From contig JBNLDE010000075.1 of NCBI GenBank assembly GCA_050304175.1, forward strand, positions 1 through 25,432: a DNA stretch of 25,432 nt. Direction: 5' to 3'. This DNA is from JAIOIW01 sp050304175 (GTDB taxonomy: Bacteria; Pseudomonadota; Alphaproteobacteria; Rhizobiales; Rhizobiaceae). A program made the translations under genes and the position numbers. The notes beneath the pieces were generated by a model. The model did no database searches, was not told the origin of the DNA, and worked only from the letters and a program-made list of their open reading frames with translations. Shown one piece after another: positions 15,731-23,496 of this stretch (position 1 is the stretch's first letter; every line of letters starts with the position of its first letter).

Positions 15731-16858
15731 CTATTTCACAGCGGATATGAGCGTGTCCATAATCCGGTCCTGGGTTGCTTCGTCCAGGTAGGCGTGCATC
15801 GGCAGGCTGAGCACCTGGTCCGCCGCCCGGTCGGTTGCCGCAAGGCCCGCCGGATCGGACGGGAACTTGCTGTACGCCGTCTGGCGGTGCAACGGGATCG
15901 GATAATAGACCGCCGTAGGGATGCCTTCGGCCGATAGCGCAGCTTGCGCCACGGCACGCGCTTCGGGACCAGAAACGCGAACCGTATACTGGGCCCACAC
16001 CGACTCGTAGCCATCGGGCACGACCGGAGTGACCACGTGGTTCTTCAGAAGATCGCTATAACGATTGGCGATACGGTTTCTGGCAACGATTTCATCGGCA
16101 TAGATATCGAGCTTTACAGAAAGAATCGCGGCCTGGATGGAGTCGAGCCGGCTGTTCATGCCGATGCGAATGTTGTCGTATTTGTCCGCTCCTTTGCCGT
16201 GGATCCGGTAGGAATCAATCAACGCGGCCAGTTCGTCGTCGTGGGTGAAAATCGCACCACCATCACCATAGCAACCCAATGGTTTGGCCGGGAAGAAAGA
16301 GGTCGTCGCAATGTCTCCGAAGCTTCCGGTCATCGCCCCGTCGACCTTGCCGCCGAACCCCTGCGCCGTATCGCAGACAATACGCAATTTTTCCCCGGCG
16401 GCGACCGCGCTGATGGCAGCGAAATCGGCGGGGAGCCCGAACAGGTCGACCGGGATCACGACGGCCGGACGCAGGCCCCGGTCGCGCGCGGCCTTGATGC
16501 TGCGCTCCAGGCTCGATGGGTCCATGTTGTAGGTCTCGGGATCGATGTCGACGAAAAACGGAACCGCGCCCAGACACGGCACGACCTCCGCCGTCGCAGC
16601 GAAGGTAAAGGACGGCACGAACACCACGTCGCCGGGGCCCACCTCCAGCGCCATCAGCGCGAGCATGAGGGCGTCGGTGCCATTGGCGCAGCCGAGCGCG
16701 TGTTTCGCGCCGCAGAATGCCGCAACCTGTTTTTCGAAAGCCGCAACCTGCGGTCCCATAATGTAGGCATTGCTGTCGAGGACAGCGGCGACGGCCGCGT
16801 CGACCCGTCCGCGAATACGCGCCTGCTGTGCGCCCAAATCAATAAAAGGAATCGGCAT
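15731..16858 (-). CDS. DegT/DnrJ/EryC1-family sugar aminotransferase
   Basis: A 375-residue PLP enzyme of fold type I that transfers an amino group, usually from glutamate, to a keto-sugar nucleotide. The PLP lysine is K192 in SFFPAKPLGCYGDGG. The phosphate/pyridoxal contacts CDTAQGFGG (D163, Q166) and the NGTDAL loop at 60-65 are present, and the C-terminal half has the family's GMNSRLDSIQAAIL and IHGKG motifs. AGGGG lies about eight bases before the ATG. Relatives such as WbpE/PglE/DesV make amino sugars for O-antigen or glycans, which fits the nearby polysaccharide genes. It may end the leftward run that includes the cys genes, though a 179-bp gap separates it from the HAD gene. Confidence 0.92.
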   Translation of the reverse strand: MPIPFIDLGAQQARIRGRVDAAVAAVLDSNAYIMGPQVAAFEKQVAAFCGAKHALGCANGTDALMLALMALEVGPGDVVFVPSFTFAATAEVVPCLGAVPFFVDIDPETYNMDPSSLERSIKAARDRGLRPAVVIPVDLFGLPADFAAISAVAAGEKLRIVCDTAQGFGGKVDGAMTGSFGDIATTSFFPAKPLGCYGDGGAIFTHDDELAALIDSYRIHGKGADKYDNIRIGMNSRLDSIQAAILSVKLDIYADEIVARNRIANRYSDLLKNHVVTPVVPDGYESVWAQYTVRVSGPEARAVAQAALSAEGIPTAVYYPIPLHRQTAYSKFPSDPAGLAATDRAADQVLSLPMHAYLDEATQDRIMDTLISAVK

Positions 16859-17037
16859 TACGTGCCCCTGCCCTGTTGCAACCGCACCCCCGCGGTCGAA
16901 GCGCCAATCGCCTCGCGAGGCCTCATTAGCTGCAGACGAAATTCAATGGAAGCGCGACGACGACACAATTCATTTCCGCGTGAAAAATGAACGGTAAATC
17001 CCGGTCCATATTCGAAGGGCGCGATATTCTGATACGC

Positions 17038-17715
17038 TCAGGACCGGCCTACCGCCAGTTTTGCGACCGCTCCGGGCAATTCATCGAAATGGCCGATCAG
17101 AAAATCCGGCTGATATTCAACCACCGGCTTGTCCGAATAGCCGAAATCAACCGCAACGACAGGAACACCGGCTGCCTTGGCCGTTTCAACATCCGTTCCG
17201 CTGTCACCAACCATGACGGACGCCAGCGGATCACCACCGGCAAGGCGAATTGTCTTCAGCAAGTGATCGGGGTGCGGCTTCGAGACAGCAAACGTATCGG
17301 CGCCAGCCAGCGCGTCGAAATACCCGGCAAGGCCAAGTTCGTCGAGGAGTTTTCGACTTAGCGACTCCCGCTTATTCGTGCAGACGCCGAGCTTCGCGCC
17401 CTGGTCACGGAACTGGCCGAGCACGTTGACCACACCAGGAAACGGTTTGCTGTCGAACGAGATGTTGCGCTGGTAGAAGTCAATGAACCGGTCAAATAGG
17501 TTGTCGAGTTCCGCCTCATCCAGTTCCCGGCCGTGAATTCGGAAGGCGGTTGTCACCATACTCCGCGCACCAGAGCTGATCATGGGGCGGATCGCCGAAC
17601 GGTTGGCAGGCGGCAAGCCAGCCTCCGCCAGAAGATGGTCGAGCGTGTTGAGGAGATCAGGCGCCGTGTCGACAAGCGTCCCGTCGAGATCGAATATAAC
17701 CGTAAATCCCTGCAT
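17038..17715 (-). CDS. HAD-family phosphatase, phosphoglycolate phosphatase type
   Basis: A 225-residue haloacid-dehalogenase hydrolase. The nucleophile motif is IFDLDGTLVDTAPD (D9 and D11), motif II is VCTNK, motif III is the lysine of SKPHPD, and motif IV is VGDSGTDVETAKAAG. A helical cap between motifs I and II places it with Gph-like enzymes that remove phosphate from 2-phosphoglycolate. I chose the ATG at 17715, with AAGGGG just upstream; an earlier ATG at 17763 has no clear ribosome binding site and adds 16 unlike residues. It follows cysQ by 90 bp on the same strand. A sugar-phosphate substrate linked to the neighbouring glycan genes is an alternative. Confidence 0.85.
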   Translation of the reverse strand: MQGFTVIFDLDGTLVDTAPDLLNTLDHLLAEAGLPPANRSAIRPMISSGARSMVTTAFRIHGRELDEAELDNLFDRFIDFYQRNISFDSKPFPGVVNVLGQFRDQGAKLGVCTNKRESLSRKLLDELGLAGYFDALAGADTFAVSKPHPDHLLKTIRLAGGDPLASVMVGDSGTDVETAKAAGVPVVAVDFGYSDKPVVEYQPDFLIGHFDELPGAVAKLAVGRS

Positions 17716-17805
17716 ATGCCCCTTACCAGCCTCGTGCCATCCGGACTCAATCGAATGGACCATATGCGAGTGAATTCGAGAAGGGTATCCGGGCTCGCGG
17801 TACGG

Positions 17806-18642
17806 TCAGACCAGCGCGAGAGCACCTGAACTTGCCGCTATGAAGTGCGGATTGGCGAAATCGGCCTCGTCAGCCCGGTCGCGTTTGCCGTAGACAAGCG
17901 GCCGGAGATCGCGCGTTACACTGGTCCCGCCTGCCGCCCGCAGAATCGCATCGCCAGCAGCCGTGTCCCATTCCATGGTGCGGCCCAAACGCGGATAGAG
18001 ATCGGCCTTGCCGGAGGCCAGGAGGCAGAATTTGAGCGAAGAACCGATCGACACGGTTTCTGCGCCGCGATAGCGCTCCAAGAACGCCACCGTCTCGGGT
18101 GTCCGGTGCGATTTGCTGGCAACAATAACCAGCGGCGTAGCCGGCTCGCGGCAGCTTATCGAAGTCCGCTCCAGCATGGGGCCATCCGCAGGTGCGAGTT
18201 GCATCCAGGCTTTGTCGCCGCACCCTCCATACAGTTCGCCGCGAGCCGGGACGTACACGATACCGGCGACCGGTTCACCGTTCTCGATTAGGGCGATGTT
18301 CACCGTGTAATCGGGACGGTCGTTGATGAACTCCCGCGTCCCGTCCAGCGGGTCGACGAGGATGAAGCGGCCGTTGAGATTTGCCGGACACCGACCTGCC
18401 GCGGCCTCCTCCTCGGCGACAACGGGGACATCCGGATAGTGCGAGCGGAGCCCTTCGAGGATGATGGATTCAGCGCGGCGGTCCGCCTCAGTGACCGGCG
18501 AGCAGTCGGGCTTCCAATCCGTCTCGACGCCAGCCGCCTTAACGGACAGGATTTCGCGACCGGCCTTGACGGCGAGCCCCGCAAAAAAGTCCATCATCGC
18601 GGCGGTGTCAGAACCGTTTCGCAGTTCGCCCGGCGCTAGCAA
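17806..18642 (-). CDS. cysQ: 3'(2'),5'-bisphosphate nucleotidase CysQ
   Basis: A 278-residue member of the inositol-monophosphatase superfamily that dephosphorylates 3'-phosphoadenosine 5'-phosphate (PAP), the by-product of PAPS use. Metal-binding motifs are VVAEEE at about 74-79, VDPLDGTREF at 96-105 and WDTAAGDAIL near residue 215. The start is uncertain. TTG at 18642 lies eight bases after AAGGAG within the end of cysNC and overlaps its stop codon, so translational coupling is likely. GTG at 18663 and the ATG pair at 18597/18594 are alternatives, the latter with no ribosome binding site. Its place after cysD and cysNC fits PAPS turnover. Confidence 0.9.
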   Translation of the reverse strand: MLAPGELRNGSDTAAMMDFFAGLAVKAGREILSVKAAGVETDWKPDCSPVTEADRRAESIILEGLRSHYPDVPVVAEEEAAAGRCPANLNGRFILVDPLDGTREFINDRPDYTVNIALIENGEPVAGIVYVPARGELYGGCGDKAWMQLAPADGPMLERTSISCREPATPLVIVASKSHRTPETVAFLERYRGAETVSIGSSLKFCLLASGKADLYPRLGRTMEWDTAAGDAILRAAGGTSVTRDLRPLVYGKRDRADEADFANPHFIAASSGALALV

Positions 18643-20558
18643 TAGTTGCGCTCCTTCAGCCACGTAAAGATCATGTCGGCCATTTGTTGGGGTGTCTGGC
18701 CAGAGGTCCTGATATGAATATCCGCGCGTTCCGGCTCTTCATAGGGAGAATCGACCCCGGTAAAGTTCCTGATCTCGCCGCGTAGAGCCTTTGCGTACAA
18801 CCCTTTCGGGTCGCGTTTGGCGCATTCCTCGAACGGCGTGTCAACAAATATTTCAACGAACTCGTTTTCGTCCAGCATCTCGCGCGCCATACGCCGTTCC
18901 GCCCGAAACGGCGAGATGAAAGACACCAGGACGATCAGTCCGGCATCGACCATGAGCTTGGTGACCTCGCCGACACGGCGGATGTTTTCGACCCGATCTT
19001 CCTCGGTAAATCCGAGGTCACGATTGAGTCCGTGGCGGACATTGTCACCGTCGAGGATGTAGGTATGCCGCCCTTCAGCGTAGAGGCGCTTTTCAAGCAG
19101 GTTGGCGATCGTCGATTTTCCAGAACCAGACAGCCCCGTAAACCAGAGCGCGGCAGGCTTTTGGTGTTTCGACTCGGCTCGCGCACGCTTTTCGACATCG
19201 AGCGCCTGCCAGTGGACGTTGGAGGCCCGCCAAAGCGGATGTGTGATCATGCCGGCGCCGACGGTGGCATTGGTCAGCCGGTCAATAAGTACGAATGCGC
19301 CGGTCACGCGATTGTCGGAATAAGCATCAAACGCAATCGGCGCCTGGGTCGAAAGATTGACCACGCCAACTTCGTTCAGGTCGAGGTGTTTGGCTGCTTC
19401 GCGCGCGAACGTGTTGACGTCTGTACGGTATTTGAGCGCAGTCACCGTCGCCGGTGTCTGGTCGGTCTCCGTGCGTAGGATATATGATCGTCCCGGCAGA
19501 AGAGCGTGGTCGTCGAACCAAACGAGATTGGCCTCGAACTGGTCCGCGACGTTAGGCCGGTTGTCAGGCGCCACCAGCATGTCGCCGCGCGAGATATCGA
19601 TCTCGTCGGCGAGCAGTATCGTAACGGACTGTCCCGCGGACGCTTCTTCGAGCTCGCCGTCACTGGTGACGATCCTGTCAACGGCAGCGGTCTTTCCCGA
19701 CTTCGCAACGACGATCGCGTCGCCGACCGTAACCGTTCCCGAGGCGACCGTGCCGCAATAGCCCCTGAAATCAAGGTTTGGCCGGTTGACATACTGGACC
19801 GGGAACCGCAGCGGCGCCCTGTCGAGGTCTTCACCGACCGGGATGGTTTCGAGATGTGCGATGATCGTCGGCCCTTCATACCAGGGTGTGCTGGCCGAAC
19901 GCGTGATAACGTTGTCACCGTGGCGCGCCGATATCGGAATTGCGACTATGGTCTCAAAGCCGAGGTCGCGGGCGAATGCATTGTAGTCGGCGGTTATCTG
20001 TTCGAACACCTCGCGATCGAAGCCGACCAGATCAAACTTGTTGACCGCAAGAACCACATGGCGAATGCCGAGCAACGAGGCAATGAATGTGTGGCGGCGG
20101 GTTTGCTGCAGCACACCCTTGCGGGCATCGACCAGCACAACCGCGAGGTCGGCAGTAGATGCGCCAGTCGCCATGTTACGCGTATATTGCTCGTGTCCTG
20201 GCGTATCGGCGACGATGAACTTGCGCACAGGCGTCGAAAAGAAACGGTACGCAACATCGATCGTGATGCCCTGTTCGCGCTCTGCTTCCAGGCCGTCGAC
20301 CAGAAGGGCCAAGTCGATATCCTGGCCGGTCGTACCGTGGCGACGTGAATCGCGTTCCAGCGCGGCCAGCTGATCCTCGAAAATCAGCTTGGTGTCATAA
20401 AGAAGGCGCCCGATCAACGTTGACTTGCCATCGTCCACCGAGCCGCAGGTCAGAAACCTCAGCAGAGACTTGTTTTCCTGGCCGGACAGAAAATCGCGGA
20501 TTCCGCTTTCGAGCTCTTTTTCCAATCCCGCATCACCTTGTTGCACGATGGCGTCCAT
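18636..20558 (-). CDS. cysNC: Bifunctional sulfate adenylyltransferase subunit 1 / APS kinase
   Basis: A 640-residue fusion, NodQ-like. Residues 1 to about 450 form the CysN GTPase subunit of ATP sulfurylase. The P-loop GSVDDGKST is at 39-47, DTPGHEQY at 118-125 and NKFD at 173-176, followed by EF-Tu-like beta-barrel domains. Residues about 468-640 are CysC APS kinase, with P-loop GLSGSGKS at 475-482 and the FISPFRAERRMA substrate motif. With CysD it converts sulfate and ATP to APS and then PAPS. The start ATG at 20558 overlaps the cysD TGA by one base, with GAGGGG eight bases upstream. The fused kinase means PAPS is made here, the donor for sulfotransferases. Confidence 0.96.
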   Translation of the reverse strand: MDAIVQQGDAGLEKELESGIRDFLSGQENKSLLRFLTCGSVDDGKSTLIGRLLYDTKLIFEDQLAALERDSRRHGTTGQDIDLALLVDGLEAEREQGITIDVAYRFFSTPVRKFIVADTPGHEQYTRNMATGASTADLAVVLVDARKGVLQQTRRHTFIASLLGIRHVVLAVNKFDLVGFDREVFEQITADYNAFARDLGFETIVAIPISARHGDNVITRSASTPWYEGPTIIAHLETIPVGEDLDRAPLRFPVQYVNRPNLDFRGYCGTVASGTVTVGDAIVVAKSGKTAAVDRIVTSDGELEEASAGQSVTILLADEIDISRGDMLVAPDNRPNVADQFEANLVWFDDHALLPGRSYILRTETDQTPATVTALKYRTDVNTFAREAAKHLDLNEVGVVNLSTQAPIAFDAYSDNRVTGAFVLIDRLTNATVGAGMITHPLWRASNVHWQALDVEKRARAESKHQKPAALWFTGLSGSGKSTIANLLEKRLYAEGRHTYILDGDNVRHGLNRDLGFTEEDRVENIRRVGEVTKLMVDAGLIVLVSFISPFRAERRMAREMLDENEFVEIFVDTPFEECAKRDPKGLYAKALRGEIRNFTGVDSPYEEPERADIHIRTSGQTPQQMADMIFTWLKERNYC

Positions 20559-21463
20559 CAGAAATACCCCTCGCGCTTCTTTTTTTCCATCGAACCGGAT
20601 TCATCGTGGTCTATCATGCGTCCTTGGCGCTCCGAGGTACGGGCAACCAGCATTTCTGCGACGATGGCTTCAAGCGCGTCTGCTTCCGATTCGGTTGCGG
20701 CCGTCAGCGGGTAGCATCCAAGCGTGCGGAACCGGACCATTCTCCCTTCCGCTTTTTCGCCGGCGCGCAGTTCCATTCGATCATCGTCCCGCATGATCAG
20801 CATTCCATCGCGCTCGACGACCGGCCTCGTTTTCGCAAAATAAAGCGGCACGATTGGAATATTTTCCTGCAGAATGTATTGCCATATGTCGAGTTCGGTC
20901 CAGTTCGACAGCGGGAAGACACGAATGGACTCGCTCGGAGATATTCGCGTGTTGTAGATCTTCCACATTTCGGGACGCTGGCTTTTCGGATCCCATGCGT
21001 GACCTGCTGTCCTGAACGAAAAGACGCGCTCCTTGGCTCGCGATTTTTCCTCGTCCCGTCGTGCGCCACCGAAAGCCGCATCGAAACCATATTTATCGAG
21101 CGCCTGGCGCAGCGCTACGGTCTTCATCACATGGGTGTGCGTGCTCGATCCATGGGTGAACGGCCCGACCCCTTCGCGCATCCCCTCTTCGTTCTTGTGC
21201 ACGATCAGGTCGAAACCAAGATCGGCCGCCATCTTGTCGCGGAACTCGATCATCTCGCGGAATTTCCAATTGGAATCGATGTGCAGGAACGGAAATGGCG
21301 GTTTAGCCGGATAAAACGCCTTCATCGCCAAATGCAGCATGACAGAAGAGTCTTTGCCGATCGAATAAAGCATGACCGGCCGGGTAAAAGTCGCAGCTAC
21401 CTCCCGCAGGATATGGATCGCCTCTGCTTCGAGGCGTTGGAGATGTGTCGTCGGTCGTGTCAT
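20558..21463 (-). CDS. cysD: Sulfate adenylyltransferase subunit 2
   Basis: A 301-residue PP-loop ATP pyrophosphatase, the catalytic subunit of ATP sulfurylase that joins sulfate to AMP. The PP-loop YSIGKDSSVMLHL lies at about residues 33-45. FPFLHIDSNWKFREM, GARRDEEKSRAKERVFSFR and the LSNWTELDIWQYI motif are all as expected, and the C-terminal SERQGRMIDHDESGSMEKKKREGYF is typical. It begins the cysD-cysNC-cysQ unit with a one-base overlap to cysNC. It diverges from the wzy-like gene across 285 bp. No cysH, cysI or cysG lies alongside. Confidence 0.96.
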   Translation of the reverse strand: MTRPTTHLQRLEAEAIHILREVAATFTRPVMLYSIGKDSSVMLHLAMKAFYPAKPPFPFLHIDSNWKFREMIEFRDKMAADLGFDLIVHKNEEGMREGVGPFTHGSSTHTHVMKTVALRQALDKYGFDAAFGGARRDEEKSRAKERVFSFRTAGHAWDPKSQRPEMWKIYNTRISPSESIRVFPLSNWTELDIWQYILQENIPIVPLYFAKTRPVVERDGMLIMRDDDRMELRAGEKAEGRMVRFRTLGCYPLTAATESEADALEAIVAEMLVARTSERQGRMIDHDESGSMEKKKREGYF

Positions 21464-21748
21464 GGTCCGGTCCCAAGAGTTCGATCATCGCTTCGCGATC
21501 TCGTCGGCTAAGTCGCATTGGCACGGTAGCGCGACAAGGAAATTTATTCTTCGCTCGACCACGAAGATGACAATTTGATCCATTGGAACCGGATGTCATT
21601 CTGTTGTCCGGCATTCGCGAGAGGGGTTCGCCGGATTGTCATTACCGCGACGTGGTGCTTATAAATCCGGAGGCGCATCGGCACTGCCGTAAGGTGGATA
21701 TCTGCTGACCGCAGTAGAGTTCAGAATAAAACAAACGGATACATTGTA
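21464..21748. other. Divergent intergenic region between cysD and the wzy-like gene
   Basis: No coding frame is convincing here. It holds a good + strand promoter (21636-21665) for the wzy-like gene. Two similar blocks, CCGGATGTCATT near 21590 and CCGGATTGTCATT near 21631, are about 40 bp apart. For cysD, TTGTCA is seen on the minus strand at 21574-21569, but no acceptable -10 lies at the right distance. Confidence 0.5.
21636..21665 (+). promoter_or_regulatory. Putative sigma70 promoter of the wzy-like gene
   Basis: TTGTCA (-35, 21636-21641), an 18-base spacer and TATAAA (-10, 21660-21665) predict a start near 21672. This leaves a leader of about 75 bases before the TTG start or about 120 before the ATG at 21791. 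Confidence 0.6.
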
Positions 21749-23032
21749 TTGAAGTTTCCCAGCAGAGACACCCAAAACCGGTGGTTCACCATGGCTGTCG
21801 CCGGTTTAGGTGGCGTCGGCGGGAGCGCAGTCTCATTTCTCGTTTCGGGCGCCGGTATCGTCGACCTGATTGAGTTGATCCGGCGCGAGTACAAACTCGC
21901 GAACGCACGCGATGTCAGAGCCATCGCAATAGCGTTTGCCGCCTTTGTTGCAGGCGAATTTGTCCTCGCTGCAATTCATTTTGACAACGGTCGCAATCTG
22001 GCCTTTGCCGCCACGCGCCTTCCGTTCCTGTTTTTCTTGCCAATCTACTCGCGCCTGATTCTTTCCAAGCGCGATACAATTATGAGTGCGCTTGAGCGGG
22101 GAAGTGCGGTTGGCGCGGCCGGAGCGTTCGTTTTCAGTGTGATTCAGCTGATCCTTGGCGCGCTACAACCGCATCAATTTCCCCTGAGGGCCGAAGGCGG
22201 CGCCGGCAATGCCGGTCCATTCGCTGTTGTTACGTTGATCATGTTCGCATTCTGTGTTTCCGGTTTTCTGCGCTTAAAGGGTGATATACGGGCGCGCTGG
22301 GGGATGGCGGCGGGCATGCTGTTTGCAGCAAGTTGCGTCCTGATGTCGGGGATGCGGACCATGTGGCCCGGGCTGTTGGTAGCCCCGGTTATAATATTGT
22401 GGTTATCAGCCCCACCCCAAAACCGCCGCCGGATATTCTGGCGATATTTCGCTGCTGTTTCGATTATTGCCGTGCTGGGTTTCTCTGCAATTTTTGTGTT
22501 TGCACCGGACCGGCTTCTGTCGTTCCAAAGCGATCTTCTGGCCGTTTTCCAAGAAGGTAACTTCAACAACTCGCTTGGACAAAGACTCATCATGTGGTCT
22601 TACGGGACAAGTCTGTTTTTAGACTCTCCGGTTTTCGGCCATGGGCACGCACAGATGCAGGCGGACCTGCCATTGTATGCCCAGTTGCATTTTGGTTTCA
22701 CCTTCGGATACTCACATCTTCACAACGTGGTGATTGATGCGCTGGCGCGCGGCGGATTGGTGGGTCTCGTACTGATTACGGCCGTTCTCGTTGTGCCGGT
22801 GGTGCGAGCTGCGCGTTTTAGTTCCGACCCGATCGGCCAGATCGGGTTTGCCCTGATGACCGCAATATTACTGATTTACGTGAATTCGGGCCTACTCAAC
22901 ATCATGTTCGGCAATGATATACTGGATACACTTTTTGTGTTCATGATCACGGTGACGTCGTATCTGGTGTTCGGTGAAGCCGAGAACGAACCCGTCGGCG
23001 AACCTGCAATACTTGCAAAGAAATTAAGCTAA
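21749..23032 (+). CDS. Wzy / O-antigen-ligase-like polysaccharide membrane protein
   Basis: A 427-residue polytopic inner-membrane protein with about ten or more hydrophobic segments and a Wzy_C-like (Pfam PF04932) region. Signature stretches are SGMRTMWPGLL at 200-210, GQRLIMWSYG at 277-286, SPVFGHGHAQ at 293-302 in the periplasmic loop, and HLHNVVIDALARGGLVGL at 323-340. Family members either polymerise repeat units (Wzy) or ligate O-antigen to lipid A-core (WaaL); the sequence alone does not decide. The TTG at 21749 has only a weak upstream GGA. ATG at 21791 (M15) is an alternative that would leave the first membrane segment whole. Its base composition is visibly less GC-rich than the genes to the left, as is common for polysaccharide genes acquired by transfer. 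Confidence 0.82.
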   Translation: MKFPSRDTQNRWFTMAVAGLGGVGGSAVSFLVSGAGIVDLIELIRREYKLANARDVRAIAIAFAAFVAGEFVLAAIHFDNGRNLAFAATRLPFLFFLPIYSRLILSKRDTIMSALERGSAVGAAGAFVFSVIQLILGALQPHQFPLRAEGGAGNAGPFAVVTLIMFAFCVSGFLRLKGDIRARWGMAAGMLFAASCVLMSGMRTMWPGLLVAPVIILWLSAPPQNRRRIFWRYFAAVSIIAVLGFSAIFVFAPDRLLSFQSDLLAVFQEGNFNNSLGQRLIMWSYGTSLFLDSPVFGHGHAQMQADLPLYAQLHFGFTFGYSHLHNVVIDALARGGLVGLVLITAVLVVPVVRAARFSSDPIGQIGFALMTAILLIYVNSGLLNIMFGNDILDTLFVFMITVTSYLVFGEAENEPVGEPAILAKKLS

Positions 23033-23074
23033 CTAAGTGAGAACGCCATTTTGGCGCCGTCAGAATAGCCTGGC

Positions 23075-23227
23075 TTGATCACCGGCATCATCGCGGACAC
23101 GGATCAGCCGGACCCGCGGCTGTTATTGACCCGGCCGTCCGAGGAGGATTTCCCGGCCATAGAGAGTTACGGGGTGTTCCGGATAAAAAATCGAAGTTCG
23201 GGAACCAGCGTTTCCAGGCCGCATTAA
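23075..23227 (+). pseudogene. Possible gene remnant, 50 codons, between wzy and tRNA-Gln
   Basis: An open stretch with markedly GC-biased third positions translates to about 50 residues including DTDQPDPRLLLTRPSEEDF and AIESYGVFRIKNR, ending at TAA 23225-23227. It is preceded in frame by TAG at 23066, has no ATG, and the only start is a TTG without a ribosome binding site. The codon use looks like a real gene of this genome rather than random sequence. I do not recognise the family; it could be the C-terminal end of a lost gene, or chance. Confidence 0.3.
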
Positions 23228-23285
23228 TGTCCCTCTAATTCTGTAGAGTTCAGCGCGAAACGCACGGTGAAAATTTGAGGCAATT

Positions 23286-23360
23286 TGGCTGGGGCGGCTG
23301 GATTCGAACCAGCGCATGGCGGTACCAAAAACCGCTGCCTTACCACTTGGCTACGCCCCA
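23286..23360 (-). tRNA. tRNA-Gln (anticodon TTG)
   Basis: On the minus strand, a 75-nt cloverleaf with encoded GCCA end. The acceptor arm TGGGGCG pairs with CGCCCCA. The anticodon stem GCGGT/ACCGC encloses TTTTGGT, giving anticodon TTG for CAA (and CAG by wobble). The T-arm contains GGTTCGAATCC. It lies between the wzy-like gene and the GT4 gene, with its own promoter upstream. Confidence 0.97.
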
Positions 23361-23396
23361 TGACCGGACTGAACCGCGTTCCGCTCGGCGGCAGGA

Positions 23397-23425
23397 GCTA
23401 TATCTACTCGACCTGCGCAATGCAA
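23397..23425 (-). promoter_or_regulatory. Putative promoter of tRNA-Gln
   Basis: On the minus strand, TTGCAT (-35, 23425-23420), a 17-base spacer and TATAGC (-10, 23402-23397) lie 36 bases before the mature tRNA 5' end. This gives a leader of roughly 30 bases. Confidence 0.55.
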
Positions 23426-23496
23426 GGCAGGTTGACGTGCATTTGCCGCGCCAGAAGCCGTTCCCTATACATTGTATTCTTGGGTGCCTCACTTGC

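Noticed and set aside
21545..21574. Promoter for cysD on the minus strand (TTGTCA at 21574-21569).
   Set aside because: The best -10 candidates at suitable spacing match poorly, so it is not listed as a feature.
21714..23253. Identical 11-mer GTAGAGTTCAG on both sides of the wzy-like gene (21714-21724, 23243-23253), suggesting target-site duplications.
   Set aside because: Many 11-base repeats are expected by chance in 25 kb, the copies do not extend further, and no transposase or terminal inverted repeats are present.
23123..23317. 64-codon open frame on the minus strand between wzy and tRNA-Gln.
   Set aside because: It runs into the tRNA-Gln gene and has no ribosome binding site or family resemblance.
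21739..23478. Twelve-base ATACATTGTATT found at 21739-21750 and 23467-23478, a near-palindrome that could be a shared operator.
   Set aside because: Only two AT-rich copies, one inside the region before a gene's 3' end where an operator would be unexpected; chance is the simpler explanation.
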